Positions 1 to 8,547 are shown, counted from the first letter of the stretch. The stretch: DNA of 63,100 nucleotides from Deltaproteobacteria bacterium (GCA_020850995.1 JADZDP010000150.1:1-63100); one strand, 5' to 3'. Program-made: numbers and translations. Notes: generated by a model from the sequence alone, not told the origin.

Positions 1-85
1 GGCCGTCGCCACGGACCGAGGACGCGACGCCGCCAGCGACGATGGATCGCTCGCGAGGACGACTGAGTTGTCCATTCGAGGGCCC

Positions 86-1369
86 TTAGCCCTCGGCGGC
101 CTCGGCGGCCTCGGGCTTGTCGCCCTTCTCGCCGGCCCCCTCGGGCTTGTCGCTCTTCTCGGCTCCCTCGTCGCTCTTCTCGGGCGGCGGCGCCTCATCG
201 GCCTTGTCGGGCGCTGGCGGCGGCGGCGGCGGGGGAGCAGGCGTCGCGGTCGCTGGGGCAGGCGGCTTCGTCGAGGGCAGCGGCCCGGACATGGGCGAGC
301 GCGACGGGCGCTCCTTGGGGTCGCCCCGCTCCGGCAGCACCGGTGGCGACGGCGTCGCGGCCGCGCCCTTTTGACTGCGTTGCTTGGCGCGGCGCCCGTT
401 GTCGCGTGCCAGGTTGGCCTGCGGCGCCTCGATGCTGCCTTTGAGCGAGAAGTAGTAGCGGCCCTCCTCGTCCTTGGCGCGCGGCAGCGGCAGCCCCATC
501 GTACCGCCCACCTTCTCGCCGAGCTCGAGCAGGTCCCGTACCTTCTTCTCGCGCTCGAGGAAGCTCGCGGTGGGCTGGAAGTAGCCGTCGAGGTCGATGC
601 GGCTCTGCTGGAGCTTCCCGCGCACGAACAGGTCGCCGAACAGCTCGAGCTGCATGTCCTTGCCATCGACCTTGGCGCCGGTGATGGTGCCCTTGCCCTG
701 CTTCACCGGGATGTCGACCTCGAGCTTGCCCAGGTCGATGAGCGGCACCTCGAGGTCGAGGAGCGGGATCAGCGCCTTGAGGTTACCGGGCCCCATCGCC
801 GCGTCCTTGACGACGACGCGAACCTTGCCCTCGCCGTCCTTCTCCGGCGTGTCGCCCAGGTCGAGCTCGACGTCGAGCTCCACCGTGCCGGTCAGGGGCA
901 TGCCGAGGCGCTCGGCCGCCAGCGGGATCTTGGCGAGGTCGAGATCGTCAAGCTCGATGTCGGCGTCGCGTACCACGCCCTTGGCGTCGGCGCTCACCAC
1001 CGCGGCCAGCGTGCCGCCATAGACATCTGCGTCGATCACCACGGTCTTGGCGTCGGACAACAAGGTCCAAGGGCGCACACCGATGGCGAGCTCGTCAATG
1101 TCGATGGTGGGCCCGGGATCGGGGTTGCGATTGGGCAGCTGGATGCTCACCTGCTTGGCGCTCACGCCAAACCCCGACACCGAGAGCTTGCCCATGCGCA
1201 CCACGGGATCGACGCCGTGCTGCCCCTGCTTGCCCTTGCCGAGCTGTGTCTCGAGGAGCTCGACGATAGCGCCCTTGGCCTCGTCGAGTGGGAAGGTCAG
1301 GTACACGCCCACGACGAAGGCGGCCACAAACCACGCCACGTAGCCGGCGATGCGGAGCGCTCGTCTCAT
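86..1369 (-). CDS. gspN: Type II secretion system protein GspN
   Basis: This is a 427-aa inner-membrane component of the type II secretion (general secretory) machine. It has one N-terminal membrane segment at about residues 8-26, then a long beta-rich periplasmic part (about 30-330) of the GspN/AsmA-like kind. The last ~100 residues are a Pro/Ala/Glu/Lys-rich low-complexity tail, which is unusual for GspN and probably disordered. The ATG overlaps the gspM stop as ATGA, so translation is coupled. It is the last gene of the gsp operon. The family call rests on operon position, size and topology as well as the mature-domain pattern. GspN is not found in every type II system but is common in deltaproteobacterial ones. 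Confidence 0.85.
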   Translation of the reverse strand: MRRALRIAGYVAWFVAAFVVGVYLTFPLDEAKGAIVELLETQLGKGKQGQHGVDPVVRMGKLSVSGFGVSAKQVSIQLPNRNPDPGPTIDIDELAIGVRPWTLLSDAKTVVIDADVYGGTLAAVVSADAKGVVRDADIELDDLDLAKIPLAAERLGMPLTGTVELDVELDLGDTPEKDGEGKVRVVVKDAAMGPGNLKALIPLLDLEVPLIDLGKLEVDIPVKQGKGTITGAKVDGKDMQLELFGDLFVRGKLQQSRIDLDGYFQPTASFLEREKKVRDLLELGEKVGGTMGLPLPRAKDEEGRYYFSLKGSIEAPQANLARDNGRRAKQRSQKGAAATPSPPVLPERGDPKERPSRSPMSGPLPSTKPPAPATATPAPPPPPPPAPDKADEAPPPEKSDEGAEKSDKPEGAGEKGDKPEAAEAAEG

Positions 1370-1950
1370 GGCTTGGCCCCGTCCGCGGGCGGCGCCGCCG
1401 AGGACGAGCGCCAGGTAGACACCGTCAGGCTCGCCTCGAGCATGTCGGCGTTGTCGAAGCGCGTCTTGACCTTGAGCTTGGTGACCTTGACCACGCCGTC
1501 GCTCCGCTTGCCCTCGATCTTCTCCAAGAGCGTGGTCAGCTTGTCGACCGAGATCTCCTTGACGTTGACGTCGACGGAGACCTCTTGCACGTCGGTGGAG
1601 TCCTTCGCGGGCGTGCGCCGCTCCTGCAGGTCGGGCACCGGCAGCCCTACCTCGGTGGCGGCCTTCTGCACCACCGAGAACAGCGACTGGCTGTTGCTGC
1701 GGATCTGGGCCGCGCTCTTCTTCTCGGCTTCCTCGGCGTCGCGGTAGCGGTCGCGCAGCACGTCGAGCTGCGCCAGCTCGTCTTGGCGCATGGCCACGCG
1801 CTTGCCGCGGCGCTCGACCGCGGCGTTGACGGCGGTGACGCCGAGGAAGCCGAGCAACACGACGGCGACCACGCTGGTGATGAGCACCAGGCGCTTCTCG
1901 CGCTCGCTCAAGCGCGCAAATACCTGCGGGAGGTTGGTGAAGCTGGCCAT
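1366..1950 (-). CDS. gspM: Type II secretion system protein GspM
   Basis: This 194-aa protein has one N-terminal membrane helix (about residues 22-41), a coiled-coil-like charged stretch (about 45-85) and a small periplasmic domain, the usual GspM layout. GspM is an inner-membrane platform subunit that partners GspL. The preferred ATG overlaps the gspL stop by one base (TGATG). A GTG one codon upstream (position 1953) is an alternative start. Its stop overlaps the gspN start. Identity rests on topology, size and its position between gspL and gspN. Confidence 0.88.
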   Translation of the reverse strand: MASFTNLPQVFARLSEREKRLVLITSVVAVVLLGFLGVTAVNAAVERRGKRVAMRQDELAQLDVLRDRYRDAEEAEKKSAAQIRSNSQSLFSVVQKAATEVGLPVPDLQERRTPAKDSTDVQEVSVDVNVKEISVDKLTTLLEKIEGKRSDGVVKVTKLKVKTRFDNADMLEASLTVSTWRSSSAAPPADGAKP

Positions 1951-4070
1951 CACTCTTCCTCCTTCCCTTCGTCGACGGGCACGGCGTCGCGCTTGAGGGT
2001 GCGTGGGCTGGCGCCCGGCGGCCGCGGGCCGATCACCGGGTTGAGCCCCTCCGGCGTGGTGCGCGCAGAGCGTCGCGCCTCGCGCTCCTCGCGCAGCTTG
2101 CGCAGGCGCTCGCGTCGCTCCTCGATCTCCTCGGGTGTCAGCTTGCCGCGCGCGTTCGATTGGTCGGCGATCTCGGCGGCGCGCGGGCTGCCGGTGTCGC
2201 CGGCCGGTGGCGTGGTGCCATATTGCTGCGCCGAGCGCGACACGTCGGGGGCGGGCTTGTCGGTGATCGCAGGTCGGTCGGTGGTGACTGCACCGGTCGT
2301 CGACGTCTTGATCGACTCCGCCGTCGGTGCGGGTGGCGGCGCGAATTCTTTGCCGTCACCCGCCGCGGCCGCGCAGTCGAGGGTGATGGTGATCTGGAAG
2401 TCGATGTCGGTGCCCTTGCTCTGCGCCTTGCCCTTCTCGACCAGCGAGAAGCAGCGCCCACCTTGCAGGCGCGCGACCATGGTGTCGATGGCGTCGTAGC
2501 TCGAGGTGAGGCCGCGCAGCTTCACGCGCTCGGAGGTGATGTCGAGCTCGGTGATCTTCCGTTTGATCTCGGCGGCGGGGGGCAAGCGGCGCGCGACCTC
2601 GAGGTAGGTGTCGGCGGCGCCGCGCTCGGGCACGGCGAAGGCGGCGGCGCCGTTGATCTTCTCGTCGATGAGCGCCTTGCAGCGAATGAAGGACTCGACC
2701 TTCTGGCCGGTGATCTCCTCGCAGATCTTGAGCTCCTTCTCGAGCAACGCGCCTTCGTTCGACGACGCCACCAGCGCTTGCGCGACGCTGCTGCCGCCGA
2801 GCAGCAGCACCAACACGGCCGCCCAGGCGATCAACGACGGCGCGCGCTCGCGCAAGAAGTCGAAGTCTCCCTTCCAGGCGAACTCGGCAACGCGGAAGTC
2901 GACGCGCGGGCGCACGCGCAGCGACGGGACGCCCGAGAGCGCGTAGGCCAGCGCGATGGCCGCCTCGGGCGCGTCGACGCGCGACTCCACCGGCAGCGTG
3001 CTCCGCAGCGCGTGATCGACGGCGCCGGCACGCACCACCCGTACGTTGAGCTCCTCCGACAGGTGGCGCTCGAGGTTGAGCACGCGGCTGCCGCCGCCCA
3101 CCACGTACACCTTGACCACGCGCACGCGCGCGCTCGACATGGCGGCCTGGAAGATCTGTCGAACGCGCCGCACGATGGGGGCGTAGGCGCTCTTGAGCAC
3201 GTCGGAGATGTGCTGTTGCTCGGGGAACTGCGCCTTGGCGCCGCTCACCTCGATGAACGCCTCCTTTTTCTTGCCGCGCTCGGCCTCGGCGAGCGGCAGG
3301 CCGATGGCACGGGCGAGCGCGCGTGTGGCGTCGGCGCCGCCGTGCAAGAGCGTGTGCGCGCCCACCAGGCGTGTGCCGGCGCTGGAGGTGGCGAGCACGC
3401 ACACCGAGGTGCGCTTGTCGCCGATGTCGACCACGGCCACCGCCGGTTCGGCGGCGTCGGGGCCCACTTCGATGACGGTGCCACCGGGGGTGCGCAGCTC
3501 GGTGGGGCCCTCGGCGGCCTCCGCCGGTGCCAACACCGTGTCGTGCAGGTCGCCGAGCGCGAGCGCATCGAAGTGGACGTGGCGCGGGTCGATGCCGTGC
3601 ACGGCCAAGAGGTCGAGAATCTGCTGCACGGCCTCTTTCTTGGCCCACGCCACCAGCACCTCGGTCTCGTGGCCGCGCTCCTTCCTGGCGCGCGCCGATG
3701 GGCCCAGCACCACCCACGAGAGCACGATGTCGTCGAGATCCATGGGGATCTCGCTCTCGAGCGCGAAGGGTAGGGCGTCGGCGATCTTCTTCATGTCGGC
3801 GAAAGGGAACTTGAGCGTGCGCACCGCCGCGGCGTCGCCTGGCAGGCCGGTGATGAACACGTCGCCGTCGAGCTGGCCGCGCGCCTTGAGCTCGGCCAGC
3901 GCCGCCGACGTGCGCTCGGTGGCGGTGCTGGCGCCCTCCTGCCCCTCGCTCGGCGGCGGCACCGGCGCCTCGTAGTAGCCGAGCACCTCGTGACCACCGC
4001 GCGCGCGCGTCTCGAGGCGGACCACCTTCACGGTGGAGGAGCCCAGGTCGATTCCGACGATGCGTGGCAT
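1950..4070 (-). CDS. gspL: Type II secretion system protein GspL, long form with actin-like ATPase-fold domain
   Basis: This 706-aa inner-membrane subunit links the cytoplasmic ATPase GspE to the pseudopilus-assembly platform. The N-terminal ~400 residues form an actin-like/PilM-like domain. It has a phosphate-1 motif IDLGSSTVKVV near the start, a second phosphate motif VVDIGDKRTS near residue 220, and VVGGGSR near 325. A membrane helix follows at about 410-430, then a periplasmic domain and a charged Arg/Glu tail. It is clearly longer than the ~400 aa of enterobacterial GspL. I chose the ATG at 4070, which is preceded by GAGAGG at suitable spacing, over an in-frame TTG at 4076. It lies 21 bases after gspK and overlaps gspM. 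Confidence 0.9.
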   Translation of the reverse strand: MPRIVGIDLGSSTVKVVRLETRARGGHEVLGYYEAPVPPPSEGQEGASTATERTSAALAELKARGQLDGDVFITGLPGDAAAVRTLKFPFADMKKIADALPFALESEIPMDLDDIVLSWVVLGPSARARKERGHETEVLVAWAKKEAVQQILDLLAVHGIDPRHVHFDALALGDLHDTVLAPAEAAEGPTELRTPGGTVIEVGPDAAEPAVAVVDIGDKRTSVCVLATSSAGTRLVGAHTLLHGGADATRALARAIGLPLAEAERGKKKEAFIEVSGAKAQFPEQQHISDVLKSAYAPIVRRVRQIFQAAMSSARVRVVKVYVVGGGSRVLNLERHLSEELNVRVVRAGAVDHALRSTLPVESRVDAPEAAIALAYALSGVPSLRVRPRVDFRVAEFAWKGDFDFLRERAPSLIAWAAVLVLLLGGSSVAQALVASSNEGALLEKELKICEEITGQKVESFIRCKALIDEKINGAAAFAVPERGAADTYLEVARRLPPAAEIKRKITELDITSERVKLRGLTSSYDAIDTMVARLQGGRCFSLVEKGKAQSKGTDIDFQITITLDCAAAAGDGKEFAPPPAPTAESIKTSTTGAVTTDRPAITDKPAPDVSRSAQQYGTTPPAGDTGSPRAAEIADQSNARGKLTPEEIEERRERLRKLREEREARRSARTTPEGLNPVIGPRPPGASPRTLKRDAVPVDEGKEEE

Positions 4071-4091
4071 GAGCAACCTCTCGGGGCGACG

Positions 4092-5435
4092 TCAACGGAC
4101 GGCGTAGTAGTAGAATTCTTCGGTGGTGCGGTGGACGCGCATGACCGTGGTCATGGTGCGCGTCACCTCGCCCACCTGCGCGATGGAGCGCACGGTGAAG
4201 TTGTGCGACTCGGTGCCCATCAGGTCCTTGCACTGCGGCGTGACCACCAGGCCACGCGAGTCGAGGAACGAGATCAGCCCCTCGGGCGTAGGCGGGAAGC
4301 CGCCGCCGAGGACGCCGAGCAGCTTCGACTGTTCCCAGCCCGTGAGCGTCTCTTGCATCCAGGTCTGATTGAACAAGAGCGGCTCGCCCTGCTGGGCGCA
4401 GGAGTAGATGAGCGCCTCGATGGTGGCGATGGGCGCCGACAGCACGTTGACCTTGCCGTCGCCGTAGATGGAGATCTTGTCGCCGAACGCACGCAAGTGC
4501 GCGTCGGACATGCCGCGCACCAGGCGCAGCTCGCCGGGCGCGTCGAAGTAGGCGTTCTTCGGCACCACCTTGTAGCCGCTCGAGTAGCCCGCGTCCTCGG
4601 CGCCACCCGCGCCGCGACACCAGGCGGTCGCGTCGGCGCGCGCGTCGACGGCGTCTTGGTTCTCGTCGAGCCAGTCGTAGAGGTAGCCGATCAGCTCCTC
4701 GCGCGTGGTGCGGTTGCCTTGCCCATCGCGGTCCTCGAACAGGAAGTCGTAGCGCTCGGGCTCGATGACGTGGAAGATGCGCTGCGCGTAGGCGTAGCAC
4801 TGCGCGGGCGAGATGGTGGTGGCCCAGCCGCGCAAGGTCGCCGGCTTCTGCTCCTCGTCTTGGATGTCGGCGCGGAAGGTGCCGTCGAAGGCACCGAAGC
4901 CGCCCTCTGGTGGCACGAAGGGCTCGAGCCCCGCGCCCGGCTTGTCGGGGTCGAACGAGGCCTTCTTCTCCTCGAGCTGTGCGGCCAGCTTGAGCTTGCG
5001 CTCTTCCAGCGCGGCGTCGACGTTCATGCCGAGCGTGCTCTGCAGCTCGCCCGAGGTGAGGCCCTTCAAGAGCTCGCTGTCGAGCGGGATGAGCTGCCAG
5101 AAGGTATGCGCGGGCAGCGGGATGCCCGTCGACGCGAGCTGGGTGATCAAGGGCTGCACGGCGTCTTGCATGGCCAGCAACAGGCGCGCGATGTTGAGCG
5201 AGCTCTCGGCCAGCGCCTGCGCCTTCATGGCGTCGCGGTCGTTGGACGCCAGGCGGTAGCGCACCATCTCGTTGGCGCCGAGGTCGGTGACCACCGCGCT
5301 CATCAACGACAGCGCCACCAGCACCACCAACAGCGCCACGCCGTGGGGCGCGCCCTTGCCACGCCGGATGGGGATGCGCCGGCCGACGGGCGTCAGCAGC
5401 AGCTTCATCAGGCGGGTGCGCAGGAGCGTCTTCAT
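4092..5435 (-). CDS. gspK: Type II secretion minor pseudopilin GspK
   Basis: This 447-aa minor pseudopilin is thought to cap the pseudopilus tip with GspI and GspJ. The N-terminus is a basic leader ending in APHG, followed by VALLVVLVALSLM, which fits the GspK prepilin cleavage site. As is usual for GspK, the Glu at +5 is missing. The large body matches the GspK domain size. The ATG at 5435 lies five bases after the gspJ stop. The reading frame stays open further upstream, but that part overlaps gspJ and is not needed. Confidence 0.92.
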   Translation of the reverse strand: MKTLLRTRLMKLLLTPVGRRIPIRRGKGAPHGVALLVVLVALSLMSAVVTDLGANEMVRYRLASNDRDAMKAQALAESSLNIARLLLAMQDAVQPLITQLASTGIPLPAHTFWQLIPLDSELLKGLTSGELQSTLGMNVDAALEERKLKLAAQLEEKKASFDPDKPGAGLEPFVPPEGGFGAFDGTFRADIQDEEQKPATLRGWATTISPAQCYAYAQRIFHVIEPERYDFLFEDRDGQGNRTTREELIGYLYDWLDENQDAVDARADATAWCRGAGGAEDAGYSSGYKVVPKNAYFDAPGELRLVRGMSDAHLRAFGDKISIYGDGKVNVLSAPIATIEALIYSCAQQGEPLLFNQTWMQETLTGWEQSKLLGVLGGGFPPTPEGLISFLDSRGLVVTPQCKDLMGTESHNFTVRSIAQVGEVTRTMTTVMRVHRTTEEFYYYAVR

Positions 5436-5440
5436 GCGAT

Positions 5441-6088
5441 TCACAGCTTGATGGGGGTCGGCAGCCAGATCTTGGTCTGCGTCATGAAGGTCATGGGCTC
5501 GTCGTCGGCCATGACCGCGACCAGCTTGATGCGAACGCGCACCGGCAGCTTGCTGGCCTGCGCCGGATCGCTGCCCTTGGTGTCCCACTTCTCGAGCCAG
5601 TCCTCCTTGCTCGCGTCCCAATACTCGAAGGTCAGCTCGCGCACGTCGCTCAACAGCACCAGCGGACGGCCCCCCTCGTCGAAGTTGTCGTCGAGGTTGG
5701 CCTGCTCACGCCGGAACAAGGACTGCGTCTGCGTCTTTGGATCGGTGTCGAGGTAGTAGGCGAGCTGGCGTGCGTCGCCTTTCTTCTCGTCGGCCACGCG
5801 CGGGACGTAACCGAAGGCCGTGAAGGTGAGCTGGGCGCGCTCGCCGAGAAAGCCGGTCTCCGAGCGCGCCTCCATGCTGGCCACGTGCGTCGACAGGTAT
5901 GCCTGCGAGATCTCGTCGACCATGCGCGACATGGCCGAGCGCACCAGGTGGAAGCGGTTGCTGGTGCCCTCCACCGCCTCCTTGGTGTCGATGGACGTCG
6001 ACAGCGACTGCACCAACATGCCGCCGATGATGGCGAGCAGCGACGCCGCCACCAACAGCTCGAGCAGGGAGAAGCCGCGCGCCTTCAT
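5441..6088 (-). CDS. gspJ: Type II secretion minor pseudopilin GspJ
   Basis: This 215-aa minor pseudopilin carries a short leader MKARG followed by FSLLELLVAASLLAIIGGM, a canonical type IV prepilin site (Gly at -1, Phe at +1, Glu at +5) and hydrophobic helix. GspJ works with GspI and GspK at the pseudopilus tip. The ATG overlaps the gspI stop as ATGA, so translation is coupled. Length is typical for the family. Confidence 0.93.
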   Translation of the reverse strand: MKARGFSLLELLVAASLLAIIGGMLVQSLSTSIDTKEAVEGTSNRFHLVRSAMSRMVDEISQAYLSTHVASMEARSETGFLGERAQLTFTAFGYVPRVADEKKGDARQLAYYLDTDPKTQTQSLFRREQANLDDNFDEGGRPLVLLSDVRELTFEYWDASKEDWLEKWDTKGSDPAQASKLPVRVRIKLVAVMADDEPMTFMTQTKIWLPTPIKL

Positions 6089-6795
6089 CCCTTGCCTCCC
6101 GCCGTTGCGCCGCCGCGGTCGGGCAGGCGCGGCGCCGGCGGCGCGGCCCCGCCGCCACCCGTGGCCCCGCCCGACGTTCCACCCGTGGGCGCGCCGCCGC
6201 CGGGCATGGCTTGGCTCGCCTGGCGGATCATGCCGGCCACTTGGTTGACGGCGGTCTTGTCGATGACGTGCGTGGCCACACGCAGCTCATCCATGGCCGG
6301 GCCCTCACCCCAGCGCACGATGACCACGAGCTCGCGGATCGAGTCGCCCATGATGCTCGAGAGCTGCGACACGACCGGCGCCAAGAACTGCATGCCGAGG
6401 TCGGCGCCCTGTTGCTCGGCGGCCTGGCCCGTCTCTTCGTTGCCGGTGGCCGAGAAGGCCTCTTGCACATCGCCCGCGTCGGCCACTGGGATATCGGGCT
6501 TGTAGGCGTGGCACTCCCAGGAGAAATCGGCGAAGCCGTCGTCGCCAAAGTTCCCCTCCTCGTCGTAGTCGCCGACGGAGAAACCCTTCTTCGCCAAATC
6601 GGCCTGGCAATCGAGCAGCTTGGCGCGCGCCAACATCGTGGCCACGGTCATCTCGCGCGCCTCGATGGCCATCTCCACCGAACGGCTCTGCACCTGCAAG
6701 AGCACGGTGACGCCCATGGCGAGGATGGCGATGGCGACCATGACCTCCAGCAGCGAGAAGGCAGGACGCCCCTGCTCGCGCGCGCTTTCGTGCAC
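6085..6795 (-). CDS. gspI: Type II secretion minor pseudopilin GspI
   Basis: This 236-aa minor pseudopilin has the helix FSLLEVMVAIAILAMGV after a 12-residue leader. The residue at -1 of the expected cleavage site is Ala (GRPA/FSLLE), not the usual Gly. I chose the GTG at 6795 because GGGAGG lies eight bases upstream and the leader then has normal length. The open frame continues several hundred bases upstream, but it runs through a palindrome-rich non-coding stretch. At ~236 aa it is longer than enterobacterial GspI (~125 aa), with an acidic middle and a Gly/Pro-rich C-terminus. Its stop overlaps gspJ. Confidence 0.88.
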   Translation of the reverse strand: MHESAREQGRPAFSLLEVMVAIAILAMGVTVLLQVQSRSVEMAIEAREMTVATMLARAKLLDCQADLAKKGFSVGDYDEEGNFGDDGFADFSWECHAYKPDIPVADAGDVQEAFSATGNEETGQAAEQQGADLGMQFLAPVVSQLSSIMGDSIRELVVIVRWGEGPAMDELRVATHVIDKTAVNQVAGMIRQASQAMPGGGAPTGGTSGGATGGGGAAPPAPRLPDRGGATAGGKG

Positions 6796-6899
6796 GCGGG
6801 TGCCCTCCCACGCAGCCGGTCTCGAGTGATCACCTCTCGAGGCCCAAGATCCAGCAGCAGAAGAAGAAGCTGGGGCTTGGTGTCTCGCCGTCATGGCGG

Positions 6900-6921
6900 G
6901 ATCGCTGCTCTCGCGAGAGCA
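6900..6921 (-). repeat. 22-bp inverted repeat, copy 1 (contains 14-bp palindrome)
   Basis: The reverse complement of this site is identical over 22 bases to 7167-7188. Its core GCTCTCGCGAGAGC is itself a 14-bp palindrome. Beyond the 22 bp, weaker similarity continues outward (both sides later carry AAGCCCCAG). The two copies therefore look like the ends of a ~290-bp unit, though no target duplication was identified. Confidence 0.75.
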
Positions 6922-6998
6922 GGCGGCGTTGCTTTCCTGCAAGGTCGGCCTGCAGGGTGACGACGTCACTGCATGAACGAACGGCCCCCCTTCTGCTT

Positions 6999-7021
6999 CT
7001 TCCCCCATGGAATGGGGGAAG
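6999..7021. repeat. REP-like palindrome A (10-bp perfect stem)
   Basis: The arms CTTCCCCCAT and ATGGGGGAAG pair perfectly around a GGA loop. There is no T-tract on either side, so a classical intrinsic terminator is unlikely. It is one of three GC palindromes in this gap. Confidence 0.8.
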
Positions 7022-7063
7022 CCGTGCCGGGTTCGCCACAGCGGAGCGGCGAAGGTGGCAGGG

Positions 7064-7087
7064 CCCTCCCCAGTACTCTGGGGAGGG
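7064..7087. repeat. REP-like palindrome B (10-bp perfect stem)
   Basis: The arms CCCTCCCCAG and CTGGGGAGGG pair perfectly around TACT. It is followed by a second partial copy of the right arm (GGTAGGGAGGGG). This layout, a GGGAGGG-type hairpin followed by another G-rich block, resembles dispersed REP-type repeats seen in many GC-rich bacteria. Confidence 0.8.
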
Positions 7088-7166
7088 AGGTAGGGAGGGG
7101 TCCGCCGTGCACCCCCGGATGCTCGGCCGGCCCGGCAAGCCGAGGCCACCCAAGGGCACCGCCGTA

Positions 7167-7188
7167 TGCTCTCGCGAGAGCAGCGATC
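7167..7188 (+). repeat. 22-bp inverted repeat, copy 2
   Basis: Identical to the reverse complement of 6900-6921, including the GCTCTCGCGAGAGC palindrome and the following AGCGATC. It forms the far end of the candidate ~290-bp element that encloses palindromes A and B. Confidence 0.75.
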
Positions 7189-7318
7189 GTCGACGAAGGC
7201 GCTGCGACAAGCCCCAGATTCCGAGGATCCTGAGATCGCTTGCCTGGGCCGAGTTCCCAAGGGAGATAGGTTGGATCGAGACCCAGCAGCCGGGGGAGGC
7301 CAGGTGGCGCACTGCGGG

Positions 7319-7342
7319 GGCTCCCCCGATCTCGGGGGAGCC
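7319..7342. repeat. REP-like palindrome C (11-bp perfect stem)
   Basis: The arms GGCTCCCCCGA and TCGGGGGAGCC pair perfectly around two bases. It lies about 40 bases after the gspH stop on the minus-strand transcript. It could slow or end transcription or protect a 3' end, but it lacks a U-tract. Confidence 0.75.
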
Positions 7343-7383
7343 GCTCGGCGATCATCGGTGACGCGACGGTGGGGGCTGCTCAC

Positions 7384-8040
7384 TCAGTCCTCCACCAATT
7401 CAGGCACGCGCGGCTCTTCGTCGACGATGTCGACCTCGCCGGTCAGCGAGCTCACCACCAAGGTGAGCGTGCTCTCGCCCTTCTCGTCGTCGGCCAGGGT
7501 GATGATCGCCTCTTCGGTGAAGCCGCCGGGGAAGAAGTAGAGCGCCACCTGGCCGCCCTGCACTTTGTCGTCGAGGTGCTCGGTCCAGATGGAGCTGAAG
7601 TGCACGTCGCCGGGAAGCACGTGCGGCTGTCCGGCCTCGCCCTCCACCGGGGAGAAGGGCGGCGGTGCCAGCAGCTCGAGCTTGGCGCGCTCAGCCTCAT
7701 CGTCGGTGTCGGCGTCGATGTCCTCGATGCGCTCGTCGACCGGATCGAGCTTGGCCTTGCCGTCGCGGTCGGCCGTCAGCTTGGTGGCGTGCAGGCGCGC
7801 CACCACCGCTGCCTCCTCGATCCACCACGCGTTCTTCTCGACGTCCATCACCAAGCGGCTGCTCCGCCCCTGCAGCGCGGTGCGCGCGTAGGTGTCGCGC
7901 ACCGCGCCCGTGAGCAGGCCGGCCTGCGAGCGCAGCTCCGCGCCCGAGAGCGCCCCGAGCGCGGGCACCGCCACTGCGATGAGCAGCGACAAGAGCACCA
8001 TCGCGATCAGGATCTCGAGGAGCGTGAAGCCACGACGCAT
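7384..8040 (-). CDS. gspH: Type II secretion minor pseudopilin GspH
   Basis: This 218-aa protein starts MRRG then FTLLEILIAMVLLSLL, a canonical prepilin peptidase site with Glu at +5 and hydrophobic helix. Size and position after gspG fit GspH/FimT-family minor pseudopilins. There is an acidic insert near residues 100-125. Three bases separate it from the gspG stop. Downstream of its stop the operon is interrupted by the palindrome-rich gap. Confidence 0.92.
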   Translation of the reverse strand: MRRGFTLLEILIAMVLLSLLIAVAVPALGALSGAELRSQAGLLTGAVRDTYARTALQGRSSRLVMDVEKNAWWIEEAAVVARLHATKLTADRDGKAKLDPVDERIEDIDADTDDEAERAKLELLAPPPFSPVEGEAGQPHVLPGDVHFSSIWTEHLDDKVQGGQVALYFFPGGFTEEAIITLADDEKGESTLTLVVSSLTGEVDIVDEEPRVPELVED

Positions 8041-8043
8041 ACG

Positions 8044-8478
8044 CTACTCGCGCGGCCAGTTGCCGACGTCGTCCTCGGTGCCCTCTTGACCGTCGGGGCC
8101 CTTGGAGCGGATGTCGAACTTGCTCGGGTTCTTCTGCCCGGGGATGACCAACAGGTAGTCAGCGTTCCAGGGGTCCTTCGGCAGCGAGTCCATGAAGGGG
8201 CGGCCCTTGGGCGGGCTCACCAGCACCTGCAGCCCCTGCGCCATCGTCGGGTAGCTGCCGTTGCGCAGCTTGTACTGGTCCATGGCGGCCTCGATGCTCT
8301 TGGCCTGCGTGTAGGCGGTGTCGAGCTTGCCGTCTTCCAGGCGGTTCATGACATTGACGGTGATGAGCGAGACCACCATGCCGATGAGCACCAGCACGAC
8401 CATGATCTCGAGGAGCGAAAAGCCACGCACGGGTCGCTGGGCGCGACGACGGCGGGGAGCGAGGTTGAGCTTCTGCAT
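8044..8478 (-). CDS. gspG: Type II secretion major pseudopilin GspG
   Basis: This 144-aa protein is the main pseudopilus subunit. Its basic leader ends in RPVRG, followed by FSLLEIMVVLVLIGMVVSL (canonical processing site, Glu at +5). The C-terminus carries PDGQEGTEDDVGNW, which matches the calcium-binding loop typical of GspG. I chose ATG 8478 because GGAGG lies seven bases upstream; an upstream in-frame start at 8502 is less likely. The upstream leader contains four 11-bp repeats. Confidence 0.96.
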   Translation of the reverse strand: MQKLNLAPRRRRAQRPVRGFSLLEIMVVLVLIGMVVSLITVNVMNRLEDGKLDTAYTQAKSIEAAMDQYKLRNGSYPTMAQGLQVLVSPPKGRPFMDSLPKDPWNADYLLVIPGQKNPSKFDIRSKGPDGQEGTEDDVGNWPRE

Positions 8479-8503
8479 GGGTGCCTCCGGGTGTCTGTCC
8501 ACT

Positions 8504-8547
8504 TCACTGCAACGTCACTGCCACATCACTGCCACATCAGTGCAACG
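8504..8547. repeat. Four tandem 11-bp units before gspG
   Basis: Four contiguous 11-bp units read TCACTGCAACG, TCACTGCCACA, TCACTGCCACA and TCAGTGCAACG on the plus strand. They fill most of the 71-bp gap between the gspF stop and the gspG ribosome site. One unit per helical turn would fit a protein-binding array. In the transcript they form the gspG leader and could affect mRNA processing or translation of the abundant pseudopilin. Function is not known. Confidence 0.8.

Larger units (their letters stand above)
6796..7383. other. 588-bp palindrome-rich gap between gspH and gspI
   Basis: This is the only large gap in the gsp operon. No convincing gene is seen: open frames here run in all directions, lack good ribosome sites and are rich in Arg/Pro. 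The stretch holds two 22-bp copies of a sequence in inverted orientation and three near-perfect GC palindromes, listed separately. It may be an inserted repeat element, a cluster of REP-like units, or a transcript-processing or attenuation region that splits the operon into gspC-H and gspI-N. No clear promoter for gspI was found apart from its own ribosome site. Confidence 0.7.

Noticed and set aside
2356..4800. Minus-strand frame of 814 codons over gspL/gspK
   Set aside because: Arg/Pro-rich shadow frame; gspL and gspK account for the region.
6961..7361. Open frames in the gspH-gspI gap on both strands
   Set aside because: They run through palindromes, lack good starts, and are Arg/Pro/Gly-rich.
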